A stretch of 64,000 nt of DNA from Plesiomonas sp051652165 (GCF_051652165.1 NZ_JBOFTR010000016.1:62001-126000); one strand, 5' to 3'; numbered from the stretch's first letter, positions 52,693 to 63,062 are shown. The notes: a model not told the origin generated them from the sequence alone. Numbers and translations: made by a program.

Positions 52693-53700
52693 TTAACACT
52701 GGTAGAACTGACGATACCAATCAACAAATTGCTGCACGCCATCACGCACAGATGTTTTAGGTTTAAAGCCAATTGTACTGTACAGCGCGGATGTATCTGA
52801 GCTTGTATTAAGTACATCACCCGGTTGAATCGGCATCATATTTTTTTTCGCTTCAATACCTAAAGCTGATTCTAACGCTTGGATATACTCCATTAATTGA
52901 ACCGGTTCATTATTGCCAATATTATATACTTTGTAAGGTGCTGAACTGCTGGCTGGTGATCCCTCTTCAACTGTCCAATTTGCATCGGCTTGTGGGATCA
53001 CATCTTGTAAACGAACAACTGATTCGACAATATCATCAATAAAAGTAAAGTCGCGCTGCATTTCACCGTAGTTATACACATCAATAGCGTCTCCTGCTAA
53101 CATGGCTTTTGTAAATTTAAACAGAGCCATATCAGGACGCCCCCAAGGGCCATACACAGTAAAAAAACGCAATCCCGTAGTAGGAATACCATATAAATGG
53201 GAATATGTGTGTGCCATCAATTCATTGGCTTTTTTCGTAGCGGCATACAATGAAATAGGATGATCTACAGAGTCATCCGTTGAGAATGGCATTTTTCGAT
53301 TTAACCCATACACTGAGCTCGATGATGCATAAAGCAGATGTTTCACTTTATTATGTCGACAACCTTCTAAAATATTTGCAAAGCCTACTAAATTAGAATC
53401 AACATACTCCATAGGTTGTTCTAATGAATAACGCACTCCTGCTTGAGCAGCTAAATTAATGACCCGATCAAATTGCTCTTGAGCAAAAAGCGTTGCAACG
53501 CCTTCACGATCGGCTAAATCCAGTGGATAAAATGCAAATTGTGGCGATGGCGTTAATAAGTCTAACCGTGCCTGTTTTAGGTTTACATCATAATAGTTAT
53601 TTAAATTATCAATCCCGACCACTTGATGACCGAGAGCTAATAGACGCTGGCTTAAACTCGCGCCAATAAAACCAGCAGCGCCTGTTATAAGAAACTTCAT
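52693..53700 (-). CDS. NAD-dependent UDP-glucuronate 4-epimerase-like enzyme
   Basis: Extended short-chain dehydrogenase, 335 residues from ATG at 53700 (AAGGT seven bases upstream). Rossmann motif GAAGFIGASL, catalytic Ser in LLYASSSSVYG, YAATKKANE with the catalytic Tyr and Lys, and LRFFTVYGPWGRPDMA, typical of UDP-glucuronate/UDP-galacturonate epimerases (WbnF/Gla/CapI). It would turn the product of Ugd into UDP-galacturonate for envelope polysaccharide. Last gene of the galU-galE-ugd unit. A C4-epimerase of a related UDP-sugar is possible. Confidence 0.85.
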   Translation of the reverse strand: MKFLITGAAGFIGASLSQRLLALGHQVVGIDNLNNYYDVNLKQARLDLLTPSPQFAFYPLDLADREGVATLFAQEQFDRVINLAAQAGVRYSLEQPMEYVDSNLVGFANILEGCRHNKVKHLLYASSSSVYGLNRKMPFSTDDSVDHPISLYAATKKANELMAHTYSHLYGIPTTGLRFFTVYGPWGRPDMALFKFTKAMLAGDAIDVYNYGEMQRDFTFIDDIVESVVRLQDVIPQADANWTVEEGSPASSSAPYKVYNIGNNEPVQLMEYIQALESALGIEAKKNMMPIQPGDVLNTSSDTSALYSTIGFKPKTSVRDGVQQFVDWYRQFYQC

Positions 53701-53752
53701 TACATTTACCTTATTAGTCTTTATCTGCGAAAAATCTACGCCAAAAGTATGA

Positions 53753-55090
53753 TTATTTTTTGATTGATGCGCCGCGTCCAATACCATAATAAGTGAACCC
53801 ACGACGTTTCATTCGCTCAGGTTCATACAAATTACGCCCATCAAAAATAACAGCATGCTGTAATTGCTGTTTTAAGAGATCAAAATCGGGAGCACGGAAA
53901 TTTTGCCATTCGGTACAAATAATTAATGCATCAGCGCCTTTTAATGCTGCCTCTTTTGTGCCCATTAAACAAAGGTCTGTACGCGAACCATAAATACGTT
54001 GTGTCTCTTCCATTGCTTCAGGATCATACGCTTGCACTTGTGCTCCTGCGGCCCATAGCTCTTCCATTAACACTCGACTAGAAGCCTCTCGCATATCATC
54101 AGTATTAGGTTTAAACGATAGACCCCACACTGCAAAGGTTTTACCTGAAAGGTCTTTACCAAAATGCTGTTTAATCGTTTCAGGGAGTTTGTATTTTTGT
54201 CGATTATTTACCCCTTCCACTGCTTGCAATAGTTGTGGCTGATAGCCAATACTTTCAGCAGTACGAACCAATGCTTGCACATCTTTAGGAAAACAAGAGC
54301 CGCCGTAACCACATCCAGGATAAATGAAGTGATAACCAATTCGAGGGTCTGAACCTATCCCCTTACGTACCATCTCGATATCTGCACCCAAATGTTCGGC
54401 TAAATTAGCCATTTCATTCATAAAGCTAATTTTTGTGGCTAACATACAGTTTGCTGCATATTTCGTTAGCTCTGCACTGCGAACATCCATACAGATCATA
54501 CGATCGTGGTTACGATTAAATGGCGCATAAAGCTCGCGCATTACATCAATAGCATCTGCATTTGAGGAACCAATGACAATGCGATCAGGCTTCATACAGT
54601 CAGAGACGGCTGCTCCCTCTTTTAAAAACTCAGGATTAGAGACAACATCAAAAGTCAGCTCAGAACCTCTAGCCGATAATACTGCTTGTACCGCATCAAC
54701 TACACGATCGGCTGTGCCAACTGGAACAGTCGATTTATCCACAATAATTTTGTGTGTCTGCATATGTTCAGCAATGGTTTTAGCCACAGTTAAAACATAT
54801 TTCAAATCAGCCGAACCGTCTTCATCAGGAGGCGTGCCCACTGCAATAAATTGAATATCGCCATGCATAACCCCTGCGGCAGCATCAGTGGTAAACGCTA
54901 AACGTCCAGTTTCAAAATTTGTACTGACTAAGGGGGTTAAACCTGGTTCATAAATAGGAATAATGCCTTTTTTCAGGTTCTCTACTTTTTGTGCATCAAC
55001 ATCAACACACAGTACATCATGCCCTACCTCTGCCAAAACAGCGGCTTGCACAAGCCCAACATAACCAATACCAAATACTGTAACTTTCAT
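53753..55090 (-). CDS. ugd: UDP-glucose 6-dehydrogenase
   Basis: Oxidises UDP-glucose to UDP-glucuronate with two NAD+. 445 residues from ATG at 55090 (AGAGAG upstream). NAD-binding GIGYVG at 7-12, catalytic Cys in YGGSCFPKD, and the C-terminal UDP-binding domain with TEWQNFRAPDF. It supplies UDP-glucuronate to the downstream epimerase, 52 bp away on the same strand. Confidence 0.94.
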   Translation of the reverse strand: MKVTVFGIGYVGLVQAAVLAEVGHDVLCVDVDAQKVENLKKGIIPIYEPGLTPLVSTNFETGRLAFTTDAAAGVMHGDIQFIAVGTPPDEDGSADLKYVLTVAKTIAEHMQTHKIIVDKSTVPVGTADRVVDAVQAVLSARGSELTFDVVSNPEFLKEGAAVSDCMKPDRIVIGSSNADAIDVMRELYAPFNRNHDRMICMDVRSAELTKYAANCMLATKISFMNEMANLAEHLGADIEMVRKGIGSDPRIGYHFIYPGCGYGGSCFPKDVQALVRTAESIGYQPQLLQAVEGVNNRQKYKLPETIKQHFGKDLSGKTFAVWGLSFKPNTDDMREASSRVLMEELWAAGAQVQAYDPEAMEETQRIYGSRTDLCLMGTKEAALKGADALIICTEWQNFRAPDFDLLKQQLQHAVIFDGRNLYEPERMKRRGFTYYGIGRGASIKK

Positions 55091-55176
55091 TGCATGCTCT
55101 CTGTGAACTGACATGATCCTATTGCTTGCTGTTATTGCTAACTCTATTTAGGTTTGCTATAACAGCAATATCGAGG

Positions 55177-56196
55177 TTACTCTGATGTTGTATATCCATT
55201 CGGATTATGGCTTTGCCAACGCCATGTGTCTTCCATCATCTCTGAAAGCCCACGCTGTGCATGCCAACCAAGTTCTTGATCAGCCAACGCAGGTTCGGCA
55301 TAGCAAATAGCAATATCTCCAGCCCGACGCGCAACAACGGTATAAGGTACGGGTTTACCTGATACTTGTTCAAACGCCCGCACCATATCCAAAACTGAAT
55401 ACCCCTGACCAGTACCTAAATTGAAGGTAAAAATACCTTCACGATTGGCGATATAGTTCAGTGCTTTTAAATGACCTAATGCCAGATCAACTACATGAAT
55501 ATAATCACGTACACCCGTGCCATCGGCCGTTGGATAATCATCGCCAAAAACGGATAACTGTTGTAAACGCCCTACGGCCACTTGTGAAATATATGGCAGT
55601 AAATTATTTGGAATACCGTTTGGATCTTCCCCAATTTCACCGCTAATATGTGCACCTACAGGATTAAAATAGCGTAATAACACCACTGACCAACGTGGGT
55701 CTGCCGCAACAATATCCCGCAACATCTCTTCAACCATCAATTTTGAACGGCCATACGGATTTGTTGCACTTGTTGGGAAGTGTTCTTGAATAGGTACAGT
55801 GTGTGGATCACCATACACCGTAGCAGAAGAGCTAAAAACTAAGCGAAAAACACCTGCCTGCGCCATTTCATCATACAATACCAATGTACCAGAGATATTA
55901 TTTTGATAATACTCCAATGGGATTTTGGATGACTCTCCAACCGCTTTTAAACCTGCAAAATGAATGACTGATTCAATATGATGAGTAGCAAAAATTGCGC
56001 GTAATGCACTGCGATCACTTACATCAGCTTGGTAAAACTGGGCAGTTTTACCAGTCAGTTTTTCAACACGGCGTAGTGATTCACGGCTAGAGTTACAAAG
56101 ATTATCAATGATAACCACCTCTTCGCCACTGTTAAGCAGCTCAAGTACGGTATGACTACCAATATATCCTGCACCACCCGTTACTAAAATAGCCAT
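55177..56196 (-). CDS. galE: UDP-glucose 4-epimerase
   Basis: Interconverts UDP-glucose and UDP-galactose. 339 residues (E. coli 338). GGAGYIGSH at 7-15, catalytic Ser in FSSSATVYG, catalytic Tyr and Lys in PYGRSKLMVEE, and RYFNPVGAH. Nine bases after galU and 86 before ugd, so part of a UDP-sugar operon rather than a gal catabolic operon. Confidence 0.95.
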   Translation of the reverse strand: MAILVTGGAGYIGSHTVLELLNSGEEVVIIDNLCNSSRESLRRVEKLTGKTAQFYQADVSDRSALRAIFATHHIESVIHFAGLKAVGESSKIPLEYYQNNISGTLVLYDEMAQAGVFRLVFSSSATVYGDPHTVPIQEHFPTSATNPYGRSKLMVEEMLRDIVAADPRWSVVLLRYFNPVGAHISGEIGEDPNGIPNNLLPYISQVAVGRLQQLSVFGDDYPTADGTGVRDYIHVVDLALGHLKALNYIANREGIFTFNLGTGQGYSVLDMVRAFEQVSGKPVPYTVVARRAGDIAICYAEPALADQELGWHAQRGLSEMMEDTWRWQSHNPNGYTTSE

Positions 56197-56205
56197 AAAA
56201 AGTCC

Positions 56206-57129
56206 TTATTTTGGAAAGTTTGAAGACGGTTTCGCCAGTAGTTGCGATAAGTACACGGTAAACTCTTCACCTAATTCATGATGGCGCATACCGTACTCCA
56301 CAAACGCTTGCATGTACCCTAATTTGCCACCGCAATCATGGCTACGACCACGAATGTGATAGGCTTCAACTTGTTGAATGTCCATCAGCATAGCAATCGC
56401 ATCTGTCAGCTGGATTTCATCACCTGCACCCATTGGGGTTTTTTCAAGTAAAGGCCAAATCTCTTTTGGTAAGACATAACGCCCAACAACGGCCAAATTA
56501 GAAGGTGCTTCATCTTGCTTTGGTTTTTCAACAACAGCAGTCATGATATGTGACTCACCAGGTTGCAATACTGCACCGCCACAATCTGCTACACCATAAT
56601 TTGATACGTCCTCTTCTGGAACAGGCTCAACCATAACTTGGCTAACCCCTGTATCAGAAAAACGCATTAGCATTTCAGCCAGATTCTCTGTTTTTGGATT
56701 TGCGTCAAAGTCATCAATAATGACATCAGGCAATACCACGGCAAAAGGCTCATCACCAATTAATGGTTTTGCACACAACACTGCATGCCCTAACCCTTTA
56801 GCATGACCTTGGCGAACATGCATAATAGTGACATGTTTTGGACAAATGGCATGGATCTCTTCTAAAAGTTGACGCTTTACACGTTTTTCTAACGTCGCTT
56901 CTAATTCAAAACTGATATCAAAATGGTTTTCAATGGAGTTTTTTGATGAATGTGTAACCAATACAATTTCAGTGATCCCTGCAGCAATACACTCATTAAC
57001 AACATATTGAATCAATGGTTTATCTACAATAGGGAGCATCTCTTTTGGAATAGCCTTGGTGGCTGGCAACATCCGCGTTCCTAAACCTGCAACGGGAATT
57101 ACTGCCTTATGAACCTGATAATGAGACAT
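56206..57129 (-). CDS. galU: UTP-glucose-1-phosphate uridylyltransferase
   Basis: Makes UDP-glucose from UTP and glucose-1-phosphate, the entry point of the operon. 307 residues from ATG at 57129, with GAGGAT upstream. Nucleotidyltransferase motif AGLGTRMLPATKAIPKEMLP, DVIIDDF, VEKPKQDEAPSNLAVVGRY. Expected first gene of galU-galE-ugd-epimerase. galU near hns and rssB is the E. coli arrangement. Confidence 0.95.
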   Translation of the reverse strand: MSHYQVHKAVIPVAGLGTRMLPATKAIPKEMLPIVDKPLIQYVVNECIAAGITEIVLVTHSSKNSIENHFDISFELEATLEKRVKRQLLEEIHAICPKHVTIMHVRQGHAKGLGHAVLCAKPLIGDEPFAVVLPDVIIDDFDANPKTENLAEMLMRFSDTGVSQVMVEPVPEEDVSNYGVADCGGAVLQPGESHIMTAVVEKPKQDEAPSNLAVVGRYVLPKEIWPLLEKTPMGAGDEIQLTDAIAMLMDIQQVEAYHIRGRSHDCGGKLGYMQAFVEYGMRHHELGEEFTVYLSQLLAKPSSNFPK

Positions 57130-57786
57130 TTGCCATCCTCGCAATAAAAACAAAATATTTAAGCATGCTCAGTAAAACGTGCATAACATACTGTATACAA
57201 AAAAACAGATACCTCTCACTCACGATGAGTCAGTGTATTGTATAAAATTGATGCATCGCCGTAGATACACCGTAAAAGCATCATACTCTTACGCAATAAG
57301 TACGTTATTGATAAAAAGCCAATATCACACGATGTACAACCTCGGCAAAATGCATCTATCACACCGATAACTTATTATCAGGGCGTGAACTCAACAAATA
57401 ACAGTATGGCTGATTATGCTACCAGTATATCAGCTAACCGTAAGATTAACCGTTTCAGCCCTAAGTCTAGCAGATTGGTAATAATCACCTTATTGTTACA
57501 ACATTACCGCTTATGTTACAAAAATAAAAAGCGGAACATACGGTAATATGCACTTAGAAAGCCAATAATACTGGATAGTTAAACCATTAAAACTCAGTAA
57601 TACGATACTTTATATCAGCAATGTACAACAGAGAAGTGATAAACCCATCCATTCCCTATACTCTGTTCCTAAAACATACAAAGAGTTACCGAAACAATAA
57701 TTTGTTTCAAAAATGTTTTAGATTGCAGATTAAACCTCTACGGTGTATATAAAAATAGCATTTTAAAAAAACAAAAAAGGAAAGTG
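57130..57786. other. Intergenic region between divergent galU and peptide transporter genes
   Basis: About 650 bp with no convincing gene on either strand. AT-rich with scattered short palindromes; I could not identify a JUMPstart/ops element or a clear operator. Confidence 0.4.
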
Positions 57787-59166
57787 ATGAATAACACACA
57801 ACATTCCACCTTTTTAGGTCATCCAAAGGGCCTTTTTTTGCTGTTTAGTACCGAATTATGGGAAAGATTCTCTTATTATGCGATGCGGGCAATTTTAGTT
57901 CTCTATCTTACTGATCAAACAGTAAATGGTGGGCTTGGCTGGTCAACAGAAGAGGCATTGAAACTTTACGGTATTTACACAGGTTTAGTTTATATTACGC
58001 CGTTAATTGGGGGTTGGTTAGCGGATAATGTGCTGGGTCAACGTAAGTCGATTTTAATTGGTGGCGCATTGATGGCGCTAGGTCAATTTACGCTGGCATT
58101 GCCACATGGAATGTTAAATGGCGCAGATATTACTGTATTTTATGCTGGTTTGAGTTTGATCATATGTGGTAACGGCTTATTTAAGCCAAATATCTCTACG
58201 ATGGTCGGAGATCTATACCAAGATGGTGATAATCGTCGTGATGGTGCATTTACGATCTTCTATATGGGAATCAATTTAGGGGCGCTCATTGCCGGTTTAG
58301 TTGCAGGCTCTGTCTCCACCTCAATGGGATGGAAATCTGGCTTTTTCTGTGCAGGTATCGGCATGCTGATTGCGCTGGTTGTTCAATTGGTGTTTGCCCG
58401 TAAGCTGCTGGGGAATATTGGTGTTGTACCGGCAGCAAAACGCGATAAGATTCTTAATGCTCATCGTCAAGAACCGCTAACTAAACAAGAAATTGATCGA
58501 TTAAAAGTTATCCTAATACTGGGTCTTTTTACGATTGTTTTCTGGGCCGGTTTTGAACAAGCCGGTGGTCTAATGAATATCTATGCAGCAGAACATACCA
58601 ATAGAATGGTTGGTAGTTTTGAAGTCCCTACGGCATGGTTTCAATCACTAAATCCATTTTTTATCATTACTCTTGCTCCTCTGATTGCGGCTATTTGGGT
58701 AAAATTAGGCCAACGTGAGCCTAGTTCTCCTATTAAATTTTCTATCGCTATGTTTATGCTGGCATTAGGTTTCCTTTGTATGATAGGTGCAGTATTTGAT
58801 GCCAAAGTATCAGGCAAAGCTAGTATGATTTGGTTAGTCGGGGCTTATTTTTTCCATACACTGGGTGAGTTATGCCTATCACCTATTGGGCTATCTATGG
58901 TGACAAAACTTGCCCCGCTGCGTTTAGCCTCTTTGATGATGGGTGCATGGTTTGGTTTTAATGCTTTGGCAAACTATACAGCAGGAATTATCGGTTCGTT
59001 TGTTGGTGAGTCAGGCCCATTGGCAATTTTTGGTGGTATTGCCATTGCAGCAACGATTGCTGGCCTAATCCTACTGATGATATCTGGAAAACTCATTTCA
59101 TGGATGCATGGCGCTGAAGGTGCTCAAAAGTCATTGCATAACGTGAATACGGTAGAACAACCATAA
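57787..59166 (+). CDS. Proton-coupled oligopeptide transporter (POT/PTR2 family)
   Basis: 459 residues from ATG at 57787 (AAGGAA upstream; the GTG directly before it is ignored). ExxER motif in STELWERFSYYAMRAIL, GNGLFKPNISTMVG, and FYMGINLGA, then about 12 helices. It belongs to a different subgroup from the dtpA product in this window; its pattern is closer to the PepT-type proteins of Shewanella and Vibrio. Substrates are expected to be di- and tripeptides. Confidence 0.9.
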   Translation: MNNTQHSTFLGHPKGLFLLFSTELWERFSYYAMRAILVLYLTDQTVNGGLGWSTEEALKLYGIYTGLVYITPLIGGWLADNVLGQRKSILIGGALMALGQFTLALPHGMLNGADITVFYAGLSLIICGNGLFKPNISTMVGDLYQDGDNRRDGAFTIFYMGINLGALIAGLVAGSVSTSMGWKSGFFCAGIGMLIALVVQLVFARKLLGNIGVVPAAKRDKILNAHRQEPLTKQEIDRLKVILILGLFTIVFWAGFEQAGGLMNIYAAEHTNRMVGSFEVPTAWFQSLNPFFIITLAPLIAAIWVKLGQREPSSPIKFSIAMFMLALGFLCMIGAVFDAKVSGKASMIWLVGAYFFHTLGELCLSPIGLSMVTKLAPLRLASLMMGAWFGFNALANYTAGIIGSFVGESGPLAIFGGIAIAATIAGLILLMISGKLISWMHGAEGAQKSLHNVNTVEQP

Positions 59167-59241
59167 ATAAGCACAATCAACGCTCCATTGATTATGTTAT
59201 ACCGTTATCTGGCAGTAGCACGTAATGCACATTATTATCTG

Positions 59242-60390
59242 CTATTGCTGGGTAAAGAGAATAATATCTGCGTTAGTATGAATATCATGACTACCAAGAT
59301 CATTTTCACTTAAATCATCCGTGTATTTAGTGGCAGGTTGAGTATGTTGACCTGCTCTCTTTTCACTTTGTACATGCAAGTCTAAATGTCCATACTGAAA
59401 AGATGAAACACGAGCATGCCATTTTGCTGTCTGCAATCTTACTGTTTCTGTTTGCAAACACCCTTTTAACCCTAGTGGTTGGGTTGATGATAGGCAATAC
59501 TCCATATGCTCTACTGTGGTAATAGTGATACGTATACCTGCCGCAGACAGTTGTAAATTTCCATTATCACACTGATAAGAACCAATAAGTAAACGAGGGT
59601 TCATTGTCAGCCCAGCCTGACGAAAAGTTTGGTAAATTTTCCGTAAAATATCTTCATGAGTTAACACAAAATTCAATGTGTCAGGTTGGCCTAAAAAACC
59701 ATTGAAAAGCGTGCGTAGTAACAAGGCAGCAACAGGGCCATCACGACCGGCCGCTGACATATCAAAGACATAGAAACCAAATTTATCCGCAGTTAATGGT
59801 GCTAAATCAAAGGCTAACCCTATTTTGTCTGCCTGATTAATGTGCCGATAACGGACTAATGATTGACTAATGCTCGATTGTACTGGCGGCATTAGCTGAT
59901 GGATAAGCTGTACAGAGCCCGCTGGATTTTCATGCAATTGCTGGAAATACTCATTAAGTTCTTCGACTTCCAGATCATGATTTTTTCGGCTTTGCAGCAC
60001 ATCCATAATCGTTGTGCGCAAAATATATAAATCATCCAAGGGTTTAGTAAGATAGTCTGAAGCGCCTGCACGCAGTGCATCTGCAACATCTGAAAATTTT
60101 TCTGAACCAGAGATGATAATTACGGGTGTTTTATCCCCATGAGCCCGTAAGATTCGAACAAGTTCAACACCCCCCATTATTTGCATGTTTAGATCACACA
60201 AAATAACATCGGGTTTATAGTGCGCTAATTTATCAAGTGCATATTGCCCATTTTCTGCTTCAATAATTGTGCCACTAAACTGTTCAATAAATTGAATAAG
60301 TTGTTGCCGAAAGATCGGGTCATCATCAACCAGCATGAAATGGTAACCACTAAAACACTTTTTTTCCTGATGTTGATTATTTATATTCAT
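59242..60390 (-). CDS. rssB: Response regulator RssB, sigma-S adaptor
   Basis: Delivers RpoS to ClpXP; the ClpP and ClpX genes are at the other end of this window. 382 residues from ATG at 60390, which has GGAGG nine bases upstream; a GTG at 60399 is too close to that site. Receiver domain: acidic DDD near 22-24, phospho-acceptor Asp66 (VILCDLNM), Lys116 (LTKP). Effector: degenerate PP2C-like domain from about 200 (VFDMSAAGRDGPVAALLLRTLFNG). A C-terminal extension of about 45 residues beyond the E. coli length (337) is unusual. Confidence 0.88.
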   Translation of the reverse strand: MNINNQHQEKKCFSGYHFMLVDDDPIFRQQLIQFIEQFSGTIIEAENGQYALDKLAHYKPDVILCDLNMQIMGGVELVRILRAHGDKTPVIIISGSEKFSDVADALRAGASDYLTKPLDDLYILRTTIMDVLQSRKNHDLEVEELNEYFQQLHENPAGSVQLIHQLMPPVQSSISQSLVRYRHINQADKIGLAFDLAPLTADKFGFYVFDMSAAGRDGPVAALLLRTLFNGFLGQPDTLNFVLTHEDILRKIYQTFRQAGLTMNPRLLIGSYQCDNGNLQLSAAGIRITITTVEHMEYCLSSTQPLGLKGCLQTETVRLQTAKWHARVSSFQYGHLDLHVQSEKRAGQHTQPATKYTDDLSENDLGSHDIHTNADIILFTQQ

Positions 60391-60490
60391 TATCCACACC
60401 TCCGCATAACGCTATGAGTAAAGTGTGTGCTAAAAAGCCCGTTATTGCGCGAAATCATGGCTTATTTGACATTTTTTTTGTAAAGAGATC

Positions 60491-61405
60491 CTATTTTTCA
60501 TCGCGCAATTGCAAAAAAGCGACAATAGGTTCTAATTGTTCAGCCACTCTTTCTACTGCACGATAACCTGCATCAATTGCAGTGGTTGCGTGGTGAAAGT
60601 CTAATGTTGAGATTTGTGCAACATTCGGCTGAATCAGAACATCAGGTGGATCACCCGCCATTCGGCTTTTTTTCAGGCGGCTCTCTAATATTTGCATTGA
60701 TGATGTCATCACATCTAACGCTGATGGCACATTATTTCGCTTTTGTGGCCATATTTTCTCCATTTTATGCCGTAGTTTTGCCTGCCAACTCTCATCTTCT
60801 GTTTGTGTCAGCTCTAAAGGGTAAGCTGAAAGCATGTCAATTTGCGCAATTTGATGCTCTCGGCCTAAATCCACCGCGATAACAAAATCAGCACCCATTG
60901 CCTTAGCCAGTGAAATAGGTACAGGATTAACCACTGCACCATCAACCATCCATTTTCCATCAAGTAACATAGGCGCTAATAAACCGGGCATGCTACACGA
61001 GGCTCTCACCGCTTGCCGAAGATCCCCTTTCATCAGCCAACGTTCTCGCCCTGTTTCAAGTTCAGTGGCCACAACAGCAAAAGGTTTGATGCACTCTTCA
61101 ATACTCTTTTGACCTATTTTTGCGCTGGCAATATCAAACACGCGCTCGCCACGAATCAGACCACCTTTTCCCCATTCAAAATCCATCAACCGAATAACAT
61201 CCCAATAGCTAAAGCCTTTTACCCAGGTCTCTAACTCACTAAGACGGTTATTCGCATAGGCTGCACCAACAAATGCACCGATAGACGTACCGACCACAAT
61301 ATCAGCCTCTATCCCGCAATCAGATAAGGCTTTTAGCACGCCGATATGCGCCCACCCTTTTGCTGCACCAGCGCCCAACGCAATACCAATTTTTATTTTC
61401 TCCAT
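60491..61405 (-). CDS. rssA: Patatin-like phospholipase-family protein RssA
   Basis: 304 residues. GxGxxKG oxyanion region (GAGAAKGWAHIG), nucleophile elbow GTSIG with Ser41, and the DGA motif (WMVDGAVVNPVP). The biological substrate of RssA is unknown. The gene precedes rssB on the same strand with a 100-bp gap, the arrangement seen in E. coli. Confidence 0.92.
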   Translation of the reverse strand: MEKIKIGIALGAGAAKGWAHIGVLKALSDCGIEADIVVGTSIGAFVGAAYANNRLSELETWVKGFSYWDVIRLMDFEWGKGGLIRGERVFDIASAKIGQKSIEECIKPFAVVATELETGRERWLMKGDLRQAVRASCSMPGLLAPMLLDGKWMVDGAVVNPVPISLAKAMGADFVIAVDLGREHQIAQIDMLSAYPLELTQTEDESWQAKLRHKMEKIWPQKRNNVPSALDVMTSSMQILESRLKKSRMAGDPPDVLIQPNVAQISTLDFHHATTAIDAGYRAVERVAEQLEPIVAFLQLRDEK

Positions 61406-61480
61406 AATTTTATGTATACACTCCTGATTGCCGTAAAATAATCGTCATATCCACAATATAATGAGAATGAGCGAATAAAA

Positions 61481-62008
61481 ATGAACGAACAAATATTGTG
61501 CCCATGTGGTAGTTTGAACTCTTTTGCACAATGCTGTAGCCCTCTGCTAAAAGGAGCTCTTGCTCCTAATGCAAAAGCACTGATGCGCTCACGTTATACT
61601 GCACATGTCATGCGTAATGTTGAGTATATCATTGACACTTATCACCCCTCTCGGCAAGCACAGACTTTTCGTCATGATATCGTACATGCATGTGAACAAG
61701 TTACATGGTTAGGCCTGACCATTATTGATAACCCAACATTACAAACATCATCACCCCAACAATCCGTCATGCCCCTTTCAACAGCGCCTCACACTTCACA
61801 ACAAGATGTTGTCGAGTTTATCGCTCAGTTTGAAGAGGCAGGTATTCATGGGGAGTTACATGAGCGTTCACGTTTTGTTTGTGAAGCTGGACGCTGGTTT
61901 TATATTGATGGGATCACACCTGCCCCCCCAAAACAGACCTCTCGGGTAGGAAGGAATGATCTCTGCGTGTGTGGTTCAGGAAAAAAATACAAAAAATGCT
62001 GTGGATAA
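61481..62008 (+). CDS. ychJ: YchJ-family SEC-C motif protein
   Basis: 175 residues. SEC-C zinc motifs at both ends: CPCGSLNSFAQCC near residue 7 and CVCGSGKKYKKCCG at the C-terminus, flanking an NTF2-like middle (ALMRSRYTAHVMRNVEYI). Function unknown; the C-terminal motif resembles that of SecA. Divergent from rssA, followed by purU, as in E. coli. Confidence 0.92.
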   Translation: MNEQILCPCGSLNSFAQCCSPLLKGALAPNAKALMRSRYTAHVMRNVEYIIDTYHPSRQAQTFRHDIVHACEQVTWLGLTIIDNPTLQTSSPQQSVMPLSTAPHTSQQDVVEFIAQFEEAGIHGELHERSRFVCEAGRWFYIDGITPAPPKQTSRVGRNDLCVCGSGKKYKKCCG

Positions 62009-62228
62009 TACGGGCAAAATACGCACTACTTTTGTACAGAAAAAATACGCTCTTATATACACGATAGTGCAATATTTTTTTAACCTGTAATAAACCGGTT
62101 TATACGCATTATACCGCTATGACTATTTAGCGTTTTTCATACTACTTTGTTACGGAATCATTTTGACCCTTAAAGATATTCAGAGTACAAAAGTAAGCAG
62201 TATTACTACACCAACTCGATGGACTGAT

Positions 62229-63062
62229 ATGGAACGCAAAATTCTGTTAACTGACTGCCCCGATGCTAAGGGGCTAATCGCAAAAATTACCAACATCTGT
62301 TACAAGCATCAGCTAAATATTATCCAAAATAATGAGTTTGTTGATCACCGTACTCGCCGCTTTTTTATGCGTACCGAGTTAGAAGGGATTTTTAATGACA
62401 CCACATTATTGACTGATCTGGATGATGCCCTGCCTGAGGGTACTAAACGTCGTCTGATTGCTGCAGGGCGTAAACGCGTCGTGATTTTGGTGACAAAAGA
62501 GGCACACTGCCTCGGCGATTTACTGATGAAAGCCTATTATGGTGGTCTGGATGTTGATATTGCTGCGGTGATTGGCAATCACGAAACGTTGCGTGTGCTG
62601 GTTGAACGGTTTGAGATCCCCTATCACTGTGTCAGCCATGAGAGGTTGAGCCGTGAAGAGCATGATCAACAAATGTGTGCACAAATTGATGCTTATAACC
62701 CAGATTATTTAGTTTTGGCTAAATATATGCGGGTGCTAACACCTGAGTTTGTGGGGCATTATCCGAATAAAATCATCAATATTCACCACTCCTTCCTGCC
62801 GGCATTTATTGGCTCAAAACCGTATCATCAGGCGTATGAGCGAGGGGTAAAAATTATCGGCGCAACAGCACACTTTGTGAATGATAATCTCGATGAAGGG
62901 CCGATTATTGTGCAGGATGTGATTAATGTCGATCACACCTATTCCGCAGAAGATATGATGCTGGCAGGCCGTGATGTAGAAAAAAATGTACTCAGCCGCG
63001 CACTGCGTCTGGTACTTGATCAGCACGTTTTTGTACATGGAAACCGCACTGTTGTTCTGTAA
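62229..63062 (+). CDS. purU: Formyltetrahydrofolate deformylase
   Basis: Hydrolyses 10-formyl-THF to formate and THF, balancing one-carbon pools and feeding PurT with formate. 277 residues from ATG at 62229, matching the family start (E. coli 280). The frame is also open from a TTG at 62163 with a GGAA site, which would add 22 residues; I prefer the ATG. ACT domain at about 5-85 (CPDAKGLIAKITNICYKH), then the formyltransferase-like domain with NIHHSFLPAF and its catalytic Asn/His, and the Asp in HFVNDNLDEGPI. Confidence 0.94.
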   Translation: MERKILLTDCPDAKGLIAKITNICYKHQLNIIQNNEFVDHRTRRFFMRTELEGIFNDTTLLTDLDDALPEGTKRRLIAAGRKRVVILVTKEAHCLGDLLMKAYYGGLDVDIAAVIGNHETLRVLVERFEIPYHCVSHERLSREEHDQQMCAQIDAYNPDYLVLAKYMRVLTPEFVGHYPNKIINIHHSFLPAFIGSKPYHQAYERGVKIIGATAHFVNDNLDEGPIIVQDVINVDHTYSAEDMMLAGRDVEKNVLSRALRLVLDQHVFVHGNRTVVL

